Shown here piece by piece: positions 42,181-50,768 of a stretch of 57,619 bases of DNA. Position numbers and translations under genes: made by a program. Each line of letters starts with the position of its first letter. Position 1 is the stretch's first letter. The notes beneath the pieces are model-generated. The model was not told the origin of the DNA. It saw only the letters and a program-made list of their open reading frames with translations, and searched no databases. Origin of the DNA: DATKGL01 sp035510455 (GTDB lineage Bacteria > Patescibacteriota > Saccharimonadia > Saccharimonadales > UBA4665); NCBI GenBank assembly GCA_035510455.1, contig DATKHB010000004.1:1-57619 (forward strand). The letters run 5' to 3'.

Positions 42181-44790
42181 TTATTTCCTCTTTCTGGCTT
42201 TCGCTTTCCTTTGGCGTTCGGCCTTATGCGCTTTCTTTTTGTGCTCGATAGACTGTTTCTTGGCGGCCAGGTCGGTCTTCTTAGATTTAAAATCTTTTTC
42301 TTCGAATTCCTCTTCGTCTTCGACTATTTGTGAGGCGTTATCGATTGATTGCCGAGCTGCCCTAGTTATATCGGTTTCGACCGCTCGATCAATTTGAGCC
42401 TCTGATATTGGTTCAGCGTGGAATAATGCCCTGATGACATCGCGGCGCAGAGTTTGCTGCATCTCGTGGAATAATTGCTGGCCCTGTCGTCGGTACTCTA
42501 CAAGGGGATCTCTTTGGCCAACACTCATCCAATGAATTCCGTTACGCAAGTGATCCATGTTTTCGAGATGTTGCATCCAAAGATTATCCAGAATCTGTAG
42601 ATATACATCGCGTTCTACCTTGCGCATGATATCAGGGGTAAATTGTTTTTCTCTCTCAGCGTATAAATCATTGGATTCTTTAATCAAAGCGTCTTCGAAT
42701 TTGTCAGCTTCAATATCAAACAACCTGTCGAGAGTCTTCTCGTCGAAAGCAAAAAGTTCCTGCACGACATCCTCAAACTGATCGGTAGTTATTAAAGCAG
42801 ACTGGGCTAGTTCGGCAGCTTCTTCTTCCAAAAAGATTTTTATGCGTTTCTTTACATCAATTGATTTAAGAATTTCTTTCCGGATAGCATAGACTGCCTT
42901 TCGGTGACGGTTCATTACGTCATCGTATTGGACAACGTTCTTCCTCTGATCAAAATGGAATCCCTCAACTTTTTTTTGGGCAGCTTCTAGGGATTTAGAA
43001 ATAAGCCGGTTTTCAATCGGTGTTTCATCATCAACTTTTAATCTCTCCATAAGGCTAGCTATTCTATCGCCACCAAAAATACGCATCAAATCATCTTCGG
43101 TGCTAACAAAAAACTGAGTTACGCCAGGATCACCCTGACGACCTGATCGTCCTCTCAGCTGGTTATCGATTCGGCGAGACTCGTGCCGTTCAGAGCCGAG
43201 CACAAATAGACCGCCTAGTTCGATAATATCTGGACCAAGCACAATATCCGTTCCTCTACCAGCGATGTTGGTTGCTAGAGTTACAGCTCCTTTTTCTCCG
43301 GCCTTAGAAATTATACTAGCTTCTTTTTCATTATTTTTAGCATTTAAGATCTGGTGAGGTATGCCGGCTTTTTGAAGCAAGCTACTTAATAGTTCGTTTT
43401 TTTCAATTGAAACCGTACCAAGAAGTACTGGTTGGCCTTTGGTGTGCAACAACTTCACCTCCCTGGCGATGGCAGTGAACTTGCCTTTTTCAGTTTTGTA
43501 AATCCGATCTGCTCGATCAACTCGAACTAAATGACGGTTAGAGGGCACGTCAACTACTTCAAGCTTATAAATTTGATGAAATTCTTCGGCTTCGGTGGTG
43601 GCTGTACCGGTCATACCGGCAAGCTTGTTATATAATCTGAAATAATTCTGGAATGAAATTGTAGCTAAGGTCATCGATTCTTGCTGGACTTCGACGCCCT
43701 CTTTGGCTTCAATTGCCTGGTGGAGACCCTCATTATACCTTCGGCCCTTCAATAACCTACCCGTAAATTCGTCGACAATTACAATTTCACCATCTTTTGT
43801 TACCACATAATCTTTGTCGCGTTTAAATAATGCTTGGGCTCGTAACGCTTGTTCGAGGTGATAGATAGTTCGAATATTGCTAGTGTCGTAAAGGTTATCT
43901 ATGTCAAGAATCTTTTCAACTGTAGCAATGCCCTCATCAGTTAACACAACCGTCTTGCGCTTCTCGTCGGTATCATAATGGGTGTCTAGCTGCAGCTGTC
44001 TGACAACTTTTGTGAATTGATCATAGGCGTTACCGGTATTAACCGACGGCGCAGATATGATTAACGGCGTTCGAGCTTCATCAATCAAAATTGAGTCAAC
44101 TTCATCCACAATCGCAAAGTTAAGCTCCCGCTGCCTTAGCTGGTCAACTTCGCGAACCATATTATCTCTTAGGTAATCAAACCCGTATTCGTTATTAGTA
44201 CCATAGGTTATATCGGCCTGATAGGCTTCTTGCCTAGTAGCTGGTTTAAGATGGCGAAATCTTTCATCTTGGTGATTTTCATTAATAAATTCTGGATCAT
44301 ATATAAACGATTGGTCAGCGATTATTACACCGACAGACAGTCCTAGAAAATTATATATTTGGCCCATCCATCCCGCATCTCTTTGGGCTAGATATTCGTT
44401 AACGGTAACTACATGCACCCCTTCACCAGTCAACGCATTAAGATACACTGGCAAGGTTGCCACCAGTGTCTTACCTTCACCGGTTTTCATCTCAGAAACG
44501 CTGCCCTCATGAAGCACCATGCCACCTATTAGTTGAACATCAAAGTGTCTCTGGCCAAGTGTTCTAGTAGCGGCCTCACGAACCACCGCGAAAGCTTCCG
44601 GTAAGATCTTGTCTAAGGATTCTTTTTCTAGTCTCTTTTTTAACACCACTGTTTGCTCTTTTAGCTTTGCATCGGACAATTTCTTATAGTCGTCGGCAAA
44701 TTTATTGACGTCTTGAACGCGCTTTTTCAACCGCCTGACAGTTTTAGCCTGCGAGTCACCAAGTAGTTTTTTAAAGGATAATTTTGGCAC
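42181..44790 (-). CDS. secA: Preprotein translocase ATPase SecA
   Basis: SecA drives protein export through SecYEG. Walker A is in MKTGEGKTLVATLP, the DEAD-like motif in VDEVDSILIDEARTPLIIS, and helicase motifs TNIAGRGTDIVLG and RGRSGRQGDPG are clear. The helical scaffold NLWMQHLENMDHLRNGIHW is present. The C-terminal zinc-binding SEC-C motif is absent and replaced by a Lys/Ala-rich tail. The start is GTG with GGGAG about 10 nt upstream. At 869 residues it is slightly below the E. coli size. Confidence 0.97.
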   Translation of the reverse strand: MPKLSFKKLLGDSQAKTVRRLKKRVQDVNKFADDYKKLSDAKLKEQTVVLKKRLEKESLDKILPEAFAVVREAATRTLGQRHFDVQLIGGMVLHEGSVSEMKTGEGKTLVATLPVYLNALTGEGVHVVTVNEYLAQRDAGWMGQIYNFLGLSVGVIIADQSFIYDPEFINENHQDERFRHLKPATRQEAYQADITYGTNNEYGFDYLRDNMVREVDQLRQRELNFAIVDEVDSILIDEARTPLIISAPSVNTGNAYDQFTKVVRQLQLDTHYDTDEKRKTVVLTDEGIATVEKILDIDNLYDTSNIRTIYHLEQALRAQALFKRDKDYVVTKDGEIVIVDEFTGRLLKGRRYNEGLHQAIEAKEGVEVQQESMTLATISFQNYFRLYNKLAGMTGTATTEAEEFHQIYKLEVVDVPSNRHLVRVDRADRIYKTEKGKFTAIAREVKLLHTKGQPVLLGTVSIEKNELLSSLLQKAGIPHQILNAKNNEKEASIISKAGEKGAVTLATNIAGRGTDIVLGPDIIELGGLFVLGSERHESRRIDNQLRGRSGRQGDPGVTQFFVSTEDDLMRIFGGDRIASLMERLKVDDETPIENRLISKSLEAAQKKVEGFHFDQRKNVVQYDDVMNRHRKAVYAIRKEILKSIDVKKRIKIFLEEEAAELAQSALITTDQFEDVVQELFAFDEKTLDRLFDIEADKFEDALIKESNDLYAEREKQFTPDIMRKVERDVYLQILDNLWMQHLENMDHLRNGIHWMSVGQRDPLVEYRRQGQQLFHEMQQTLRRDVIRALFHAEPISEAQIDRAVETDITRAARQSIDNASQIVEDEEEFEEKDFKSKKTDLAAKKQSIEHKKKAHKAERQRKAKARKRK

Positions 44791-45017
44791 TCTTTAAGTC
44801 TCCCTATTACACAAGTTTTCGCTTACACTTAGCTAATATTATAGCTTATTTAAGGCTAAATAAGAAGTCGTTATAAGGGGCGGATATCTCGTATTAGAAA
44901 TGCAAGCCCTTAGTGCTAACGTTAGGGTCTAGTTTTAGCATGGATCATCCAGATTCAATTAAGACGCCAAGAGCAACCATGTCATCGGCGACACTCTTAA
45001 ACGGGTCAGCCGGGCCT

Positions 45018-45383
45018 TCATGACTTAAATATATCTTTACGCCGTTTGAACATATGTCGATAAAACTTTGGGTCGCTATGCATCTCTTTATATTTCTTCA
45101 GTTTTGTCTTTAGCTTTGCTTCAACAATGTCTACCGCCGCATATAAATTGATGGTCGTTTCACTGATGGTAACCTTCTCGTTTGGTAGGTGTATTATAAC
45201 CTCGCAGGTACAGCTATTTTTATCCTTAGATTTTTCTTCTTTTAACATTACATCGGCGCGTAAACTTGTCCTAATACGTCGTGAGGTATATTTGTCCAAA
45301 AGGCCAATCTTTTTCTGAATGTATCTCTGAAGGTCATCGTCAACTTTCATATGTATAGCCGATACCTCAATATTCTTTATCAC
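45018..45383 (-). CDS. hpf: Ribosome hibernation/ribosome-associated factor (HPF/RaiA family)
   Basis: This 121-residue protein has the S30AE fold: EVSAIHMKVDDDLQRYIQKKIGLLDKY at the start, ADVMLKEEKSKDKNSCTCEVIIHLPNEKVTISETTINLYAAVDIVEAKL in the middle and a basic C-terminus. It lacks the long-HPF dimerisation domain, so it is of the short HPF/YfiA type. The start is GTG with one of the strongest Shine-Dalgarno sequences in the window (GGGGAGGT, 4 nt upstream). It is 11 bp from serS. Confidence 0.9.
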   Translation of the reverse strand: MIKNIEVSAIHMKVDDDLQRYIQKKIGLLDKYTSRRIRTSLRADVMLKEEKSKDKNSCTCEVIIHLPNEKVTISETTINLYAAVDIVEAKLKTKLKKYKEMHSDPKFYRHMFKRRKDIFKS

Positions 45384-45394
45384 GCTTACCTCCC

Positions 45395-46693
45395 CTAAAT
45401 TTCGTCCATATTAAACATGAATTTTCTTAAAACTTCCGGAATTTTTACCCGACCGTCTTTAGTTTGGTAATTTTCCATAATAGTCGCCATGGTTCGACCC
45501 AACGCAAAAGCAGTAGCATCGTTAGTGTGAACCAGTTTCGTTTGTCCGTCGGCTGTTTTGTAACGTGTTTTCAGCCTTCGAGCTTGATAATCGGTCATGT
45601 AATCAGCTGTGTGTGTTTCACGATATTTATTTTCCGACGGGAACCAGGCCTCAATATCGACTCCCCGAGCGTTGGGTTTACCAATGTCGGCGGTACATTT
45701 CATCAGTACATGGTATGGCAGATCTAGCTTCTTCATCAGATATTCTTGAATAGCTATTAAGAATTTATGCTCATTAAGCCCTGTTTGCTGATCGCTAAAA
45801 ACTTCCATTTCGAGCTTGTCAAACTGATGCATGCGTAGTAGCCCTTCAGTATCCTTACCATACGTACCGGCTTCTCGTCTGAAGCTTGTGCTAAAACCGA
45901 TATACCTTAGCGGCAAGCTGGATTCGGGTAAAATCTCATCCATATACATATTGCAGAGCGTATGTTCGGCACTGGCGTTTAGCCATAGATCATCATTCTC
46001 AAGCTTATAGGTCATCTCAGCGGCATTAAGTCTAGCGGAAGCCTCGTACGCATCGGTCCGGACCAAAGCCGGAGGCAATATAGGCGTAAAAGGCTTGTCA
46101 GATATTTCGAGATTGTTGTCTTGAATTATGGTCTTTAGAATATCTGGGTCGGTCAGCACAGAAATAACAAACTGAATAATAGCGAACTGGAGTAGTACGA
46201 GATTGCCCTTAACGTAAGCGAATCTAGCCCCTGACACCTTAGCGGCCCGTTCTTTATCTATAAAGCCGCGTTCCTCACCCAGTCTGCCATGAGATTTTGG
46301 CTCAAAGTCTAGTTTGGTCGGCTCTCCAACTGTTTTTGCCACCTGGTTATCTGCTTCCGACTCACCCACTGGGACGTCGTCAAGTGATATATTCGGTATT
46401 TTCTTGATGAGTTCATCGAATTTTTTAACCAATGGATCGAGTTCGGTTTCTAACTCAGAGATTCTATTTCTTAAGTTTTTACCTTTTTCTATATCCTCTT
46501 CAGACGGTTTAGCGCCTTTTGAGTTTTCGCTCAAACGGTTGCGCTCAGCTCTTACTTGTTCTATTTCGCCCAACAGTTTTCGTATCTTCTCATCACATCC
46601 GGTTAGTTCTTTGACGTCGATTTTATAGCCTTTTTGTAGAGACTTCAGCACTATAAGATCTTGGTTATCCCTAATAAACTGGATATCTAGCAT
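45395..46693 (-). CDS. serS: Seryl-tRNA synthetase
   Basis: This class II synthetase has the N-terminal tRNA-binding coiled coil (about 25-105), motif 2 in FRREAGTYGKDTEGLLRMHQF and motif 3 in NDATAFALGRTMATIMENYQ. At 432 residues it is typical. TATAAT at 46700-46705 ends 6 nt before the ATG, so a leaderless transcript is likely; the -35 region is weak. Confidence 0.97.
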   Translation of the reverse strand: MLDIQFIRDNQDLIVLKSLQKGYKIDVKELTGCDEKIRKLLGEIEQVRAERNRLSENSKGAKPSEEDIEKGKNLRNRISELETELDPLVKKFDELIKKIPNISLDDVPVGESEADNQVAKTVGEPTKLDFEPKSHGRLGEERGFIDKERAAKVSGARFAYVKGNLVLLQFAIIQFVISVLTDPDILKTIIQDNNLEISDKPFTPILPPALVRTDAYEASARLNAAEMTYKLENDDLWLNASAEHTLCNMYMDEILPESSLPLRYIGFSTSFRREAGTYGKDTEGLLRMHQFDKLEMEVFSDQQTGLNEHKFLIAIQEYLMKKLDLPYHVLMKCTADIGKPNARGVDIEAWFPSENKYRETHTADYMTDYQARRLKTRYKTADGQTKLVHTNDATAFALGRTMATIMENYQTKDGRVKIPEVLRKFMFNMDEI

Positions 46694-46699
46694 GACATC

Positions 46700-46705
46700 A
46701 TTATA
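46700..46705 (-). promoter_or_regulatory. -10 box of serS
   Basis: A perfect TATAAT on the minus strand lies 6 nt before the serS ATG at 46693. No good -35 box is visible 17 bp upstream. Confidence 0.5.
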
Positions 46706-46707
46706 GC

Positions 46708-47508
46708 CTAACCTTTTGGCTTTTTGGTGCTTGTCTTCTTGATGCTTTTCTGAGCGCTAAGCCACTCCTGCGTCAGAGAGGTTCGTTTTCTGGCGTATTC
46801 ACAATACTCGCAGTCTGCATTATTGCGGGGCATTGTATCGGACTCTAAACATTCCTTCAGTTTATAAATGACAGGTTCTACCCAGCTATCACTGCCGGTA
46901 TACGGTATGACCTTGGTCTTAAATTCTATCCTATCAAAAAACCCATCCAGATCCAGCCGACCATTGGTATAGACAAAATAGCCGGTAGGATTAACCTCAA
47001 ATCCGTTCTGACGAAGCAACCATTGATAAATTTCCATTTGCCTTTTATATGATATCTGCCACGGAGAATCTAAGGTTACTTCAGATTTTTTGGATGTGGC
47101 CTTGTAATCAACAACCATTAATTCGCCGTTCTTGTTTACCCAAATGTCGTCTACAGCGCCATAGATCAGCAAGTTTGTCGGCTGGTGAAGATACTGCACG
47201 CCAACAAAGTTTTCTCGCCACTTATTGAGATCATCGTGGGCGTATGGGATTCCTTCAACGCCATATTCGATCATTAACGGATGGGCTTTGCCCTTTATCC
47301 GGTAAGTATCGAATTCTTTTTTAAATAATTCGTCAACGGCCTTATTGATCTGGAATGGTGGCGTCGAAGGCTTACTTATCTTTAGCTTTCGATCAAGCCA
47401 AAAACACCTAGGACATCTTACAAAATCTTCTATTTTGCTACGGCTAATTTTAAAAATCTCAGACTGTCCAGCTTTATAGGGCTGAGTTCGATACCCGTAT
47501 TTTGCCAT
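46708..47508 (-). CDS. PD-(D/E)XK nuclease family protein (RecB/Cas4-like)
   Basis: From the ATG at 47508 the protein has 266 residues; the longer frame to 47598 runs into the upstream gene and is unlikely. The N-terminal SKIEDFVRCPRCFWL and a C-terminal CEYCEYARKR supply two Cys pairs, suggesting a zinc or iron-sulfur site as in Cas4 and AddB. The nuclease core shows AVDDIWVNKNGELMVVDYKATSK, which is the D-(x)n-(D/E)xK pattern, and a downstream Gln/Tyr helix (QMEIYQWLLRQNGF). There are no CRISPR or helicase genes nearby, so a general DNA repair role is likely. Confidence 0.82.
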   Translation of the reverse strand: MAKYGYRTQPYKAGQSEIFKISRSKIEDFVRCPRCFWLDRKLKISKPSTPPFQINKAVDELFKKEFDTYRIKGKAHPLMIEYGVEGIPYAHDDLNKWRENFVGVQYLHQPTNLLIYGAVDDIWVNKNGELMVVDYKATSKKSEVTLDSPWQISYKRQMEIYQWLLRQNGFEVNPTGYFVYTNGRLDLDGFFDRIEFKTKVIPYTGSDSWVEPVIYKLKECLESDTMPRNNADCEYCEYARKRTSLTQEWLSAQKSIKKTSTKKPKG

Positions 47509-47536
47509 AGATATATTGTAACAGCCGGAAACTTTA

Positions 47537-48172
47537 TTATTTAGCTTTAGCGACAAACGTTCGGGTAATGCCTGCGATGTCCTGTGGTTTGTTGGCAATC
47601 GCGTACGGTTTAACTTTTTTCAGCGTTTTTTCAGGAGAGAATCCCCAAGTTACGGCAATAGATTTGACATGCGATTTATGGGCGGCTTCTATATCTCTCG
47701 TTTCATCGCCGACATAAAAGCTGTTTCTCCTATCAAGTTTGTAGCGTCTTATCATCTTGTTGATGACTCTCTTTTTCCCAGTTATACCAGCGCCGCCCAT
47801 AACACCAGTGAAATATTTATCGATCCTTTTCAGTTTTAAAAACTGATTTATATTGCTGGCGCTGTTAGAGCTGATTATGAAAAGCTTATTGTCCTCGCGC
47901 AATTTATCAAGAGTTTCCTCAATCTCAGGTATTAGGTTCAGCTCATTTATGTGTTTAGCCATCATACTTTTGCCTTTCCGATAGAGATACGGAACGCGCC
48001 ACATCTTAACGCCCACCTCTTGGAAAATTCTTCTTAGCGGCAACTCTCTTAGTCTGTCCATCTCCTTGGATGACAGGGGTTCGGCCCGCTTGGTCATTGA
48101 ATAAAAAATTTGTACAATTAGATCAAAACTGTCGGCTAGCGTGCCGTCAAAATCAAATATAATATTAAGCAT
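47537..48172 (-). CDS. HAD-family hydrolase (phosphoglycolate phosphatase-like)
   Basis: Motif I is FDFDGTLADS with nucleophile Asp8. Motif II is IISSNSAS, motif III uses KKRVINK, and motif IV is YVGDETRDIEAAH. A helical cap of about 70 residues lies between motifs I and II, as in Gph/pyrophosphatase-like enzymes. The substrate is not predictable. It overlaps neither neighbour if the nuclease starts at 47508, and lies 2 bp after msrA. Confidence 0.88.
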   Translation of the reverse strand: MLNIIFDFDGTLADSFDLIVQIFYSMTKRAEPLSSKEMDRLRELPLRRIFQEVGVKMWRVPYLYRKGKSMMAKHINELNLIPEIEETLDKLREDNKLFIISSNSASNINQFLKLKRIDKYFTGVMGGAGITGKKRVINKMIRRYKLDRRNSFYVGDETRDIEAAHKSHVKSIAVTWGFSPEKTLKKVKPYAIANKPQDIAGITRTFVAKAK

Positions 48173-48174
48173 TT

Positions 48175-48681
48175 TTAGCTTTCTTTAGTCTCGCCCTTAG
48201 CAATTGGGCTATAGTCTACGTGACAAGCTCCCCTGCCCGTTCTTTCGGCAAACTTTTGGTGATACTCTTCGGCCTTATAAAATTTGGTGGATGGCTTTAT
48301 TTGGGTGACCAAGGGTTTGTCATATTTAGTCTGGATATCTTCTTTAACTTTATTAGCAATTTTTTTCTGATCTTCCGAGAAATAGAATATCTCCGAACGA
48401 TATTGGTCACCAATGTCGGAACCCTGTCGGTTGAGTTGAGTGGGGTCATGAATTCTGAAAAAATGGCGAGTAAGGGTTTCGTAATCAACTGAGTCTGGGT
48501 CAAATTCGACCTCTAAGGCTTCGGCATGGCCCGTGGTATGGGAACATACCTGATCATAAGTTGGATTGTCGGTATGCCCGTCGGTATAACCAACGGTCGT
48601 CCGAGTAACCCCTGGTATTTGATCAAAATAATACTGTACGCCCCAGAAGCATCCGGCGGCAAAGATAGCTTTTTGAGTCAT
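48175..48681 (-). CDS. msrA: Peptide methionine-S-sulfoxide reductase
   Basis: MsrA repairs oxidised methionine. The catalytic Cys is in AAGCFWGVQYYF (residue 11), followed by GYTDGHTDNPTYDQVCSHTTGHAEALEV and HDPTQLNRQGSDIGDQYRS. At 168 residues it is typical. It lies 2 bp before the HAD gene and 2 bp after the lysS stop, suggesting one transcript. Confidence 0.96.
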   Translation of the reverse strand: MTQKAIFAAGCFWGVQYYFDQIPGVTRTTVGYTDGHTDNPTYDQVCSHTTGHAEALEVEFDPDSVDYETLTRHFFRIHDPTQLNRQGSDIGDQYRSEIFYFSEDQKKIANKVKEDIQTKYDKPLVTQIKPSTKFYKAEEYHQKFAERTGRGACHVDYSPIAKGETKES

Positions 48682-48683
48682 TT

Positions 48684-50204
48684 TTACGGTCTTTTGTCGA
48701 AATTAATTTCTGGATAAACGCTTCTTGTTACTTCATCTACATCATATCTAAGTTGAGGGAATATTACTCCTTCTCGAGCTGTAACACCCTCAAAAGTCCA
48801 AAACACCCTTTCGGACTCCCCGTAACCACAGGTTGGAGGCATACCGTATTCAAGCATTTCAACATAGTCAATATCAAGCATCATTGCTTCGTCGTCACCG
48901 GCATCCTTCATGGCCTGCTGCTCTTTAAAGCGATTTAGCTGTTCAATGGGGTCATTGAGCTCACTGAATCCGTTAGCGACCTCAACTCCACCAATAATCG
49001 GCTGGAAACGCTCCACCACGTTACTGTTGTCTGGGCTTGTTTTGGCCAAAGGAGAAACGAAGACAGGAATGTTTACTAGAAACGCCGGGCCCTTGACGTT
49101 GCCGCGGATACTTTTCCATAGTTTATCGATACCACGGTTCTTGTTTTCGGTTTTCTCTACTTCTATATTGTGAGCCGCTAATTGCTTTTTAACTTCTTCA
49201 AGAGAACAATCAAAGATATCCAATCCAAAATTCTGCTTCATTATTTCGGCGTAATCTATTTCCTGCCATTCATCATCAAGATTAACGTCGAAATCATGAA
49301 TTTTAAACTCCAACTTACCATAAACCCCAGATAGAACCGTTTTAAACATATCCCTGGTCAAGTTCATACCGTCGCGCCAGTTGGCATACGCCCAGTACCA
49401 CTCCATGGCTACGTGTTCTGGTAAATGTTCCTCAGAGTAATTCTCATTGCGGAAACGAGGTCCTATATCATAGACTTTCTCGTAGCCCCCGCCGATTAAT
49501 CGCTTAAGCGGCAATTCGTGACTAATTCTGAGATAAAAATCTTCATCTAGAGCATCCATATGCGTTACGAACGGAGCGGCATCGGCTCCACCAGTGGTGT
49601 GTTCTAACACCGGGATGTTAATCTCTATAAATCCTTCCTTGTTCAGAAAATCTCGAGTCAGCTGCCAAAATCTGCTCCGACGTACAAATCTATCGGATAC
49701 GTCTTTATTCATGTTCAAATCTAGATAACGGCGGCGGAGTCGTTCTTCTTTATTGCTAAAACCTTCGTGAGCTGCCGGCAGTGGTCTTATGCTCTTGCTT
49801 AAAAGCCTCAGCTTAGCAACTTCAACTGAAATTTCGTCGGTTTTGGTCTTTGCAACTACCCCAGTGGCTTGAATAAAATCTCCGCTATCCAGAAGTGGTA
49901 ATTCTTTGATGCCTAGTTGATTATCTTTTGCTTTAGCATCACCAAGTTGAGCGCTATCTAAAAATAATTGTAAGCTACCGCTGGCGTCTTTTATAACCAA
50001 AAAGGCAATCTTGCCGAACTTTCGTATGCCCAGCAATCTGCCTACCACAGTGACTTCTTTGCCACTGAGCTCATCAAACCGGTTTTTTATGTCCGACAAG
50101 ACGTTAGTACGTTCAGCATTAGCCGGATAGGGGTTAAAACCAAGTTTCTTTAACTCCTCTAGCTTTCGCAAACGCTCGTTACGGAATTCTTTAAGAGTCG
50201 CCAT
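48684..50204 (-). CDS. lysS: Lysyl-tRNA synthetase, class II
   Basis: The N-terminal OB fold (about 45-145: VTVVGRLLGIRKFGKIAFLVIKD) and class II catalytic domain are present: RRRYLDLNMNKDV, GGADAAPFVTHMDALDEDFYLRISHELPLKRLIGGGYEKVYDIGPRFRNE. The motif 2 region after RNE reads NYSEEHLPEHVAMEWYWAY and motif 3 reads GYGESERVFWTFEG, both unlike the usual LysRS, so this is a divergent form. A promoter with -10 TACAAT lies 7 nt before the ATG. Confidence 0.88.
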   Translation of the reverse strand: MATLKEFRNERLRKLEELKKLGFNPYPANAERTNVLSDIKNRFDELSGKEVTVVGRLLGIRKFGKIAFLVIKDASGSLQLFLDSAQLGDAKAKDNQLGIKELPLLDSGDFIQATGVVAKTKTDEISVEVAKLRLLSKSIRPLPAAHEGFSNKEERLRRRYLDLNMNKDVSDRFVRRSRFWQLTRDFLNKEGFIEINIPVLEHTTGGADAAPFVTHMDALDEDFYLRISHELPLKRLIGGGYEKVYDIGPRFRNENYSEEHLPEHVAMEWYWAYANWRDGMNLTRDMFKTVLSGVYGKLEFKIHDFDVNLDDEWQEIDYAEIMKQNFGLDIFDCSLEEVKKQLAAHNIEVEKTENKNRGIDKLWKSIRGNVKGPAFLVNIPVFVSPLAKTSPDNSNVVERFQPIIGGVEVANGFSELNDPIEQLNRFKEQQAMKDAGDDEAMMLDIDYVEMLEYGMPPTCGYGESERVFWTFEGVTAREGVIFPQLRYDVDEVTRSVYPEINFDKRP

Positions 50205-50211
50205 CAGGAGT

Positions 50212-50240
50212 ATTGTAGCTAAGTTTACAAAAGATGACTA
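50212..50240 (-). promoter_or_regulatory. Promoter of lysS, overlapping the greA 3' end
   Basis: TAGTCA (50235-50240), 17-bp spacer, TACAAT (50212-50217), 7 nt before the ATG at 50204. The transcript would be leaderless. Confidence 0.6.
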
Positions 50241-50699
50241 GGAAATATCGACAATTTTATAAACCGTAGTCTCTGATGGGGTATGGATCTCTAAGGTTTC
50301 GCCTTCTTTTTTACCCAGAAGTTGTTTGCCGATAGGGGATTCGTCCGAAATTTTACCGTTTAAGGGGTCGGCTTCAACCGTTCCTACGACTTTGAATTCC
50401 TTGGCTTTACCACTAGAGCTCTTCAATTTAACTACTGATCCGAGTTGAACCTTATTCGCACCTTGAGGTTTTTTAATAACTTCTACATTCTGCAGTATAT
50501 GTTCTATTTCGGTAATTCGAGATTCATTTCGGTCCTGTTCTTGTCTGGCCGTAGTATACTCAGCATTTTCAGTTAAGTCGCCGAATTCCCGAGCAGTCTT
50601 AATCCTCTCAGCTATAGCGCTTCTCTGAGATTCAAGCTCCTTTAGTTCGCTTTTGAGCTCTTCTATACCTTCGTCGGTCAATCTGAATTGTTTATTCAT
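50238..50699 (-). CDS. greA: Transcription elongation factor GreA
   Basis: GreA rescues backtracked RNA polymerase. The N-terminal coiled coil carries the acidic tip (REFGDLTENAEYTTARQEQ) and the C-terminal FKBP-like domain has VVKLKSSSGKAKEFKVVGTVEADP and SPIGKQLLGKKEGE. The ATG at 50699 is preferred over 50723 because the extra eight codons contain the Shine-Dalgarno AAAGGAGAT. The final length of 153 residues is typical. Confidence 0.95.
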   Translation of the reverse strand: MNKQFRLTDEGIEELKSELKELESQRSAIAERIKTAREFGDLTENAEYTTARQEQDRNESRITEIEHILQNVEVIKKPQGANKVQLGSVVKLKSSSGKAKEFKVVGTVEADPLNGKISDESPIGKQLLGKKEGETLEIHTPSETTVYKIVDIS

Positions 50700-50768
50700 A
50701 ATATATAAATCTCCTTTAAACATTGGTCTGTTCGGGTCTGTCGAGAATCTACTTGAAAGTAAATTATA

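Noticed and set aside
47509..47598. 30-residue N-terminal extension of the PD-(D/E)XK protein
   Set aside because: It overlaps the 3' end of the HAD gene and lacks conserved sequence; the ATG at 47508 begins the recognisable domain.
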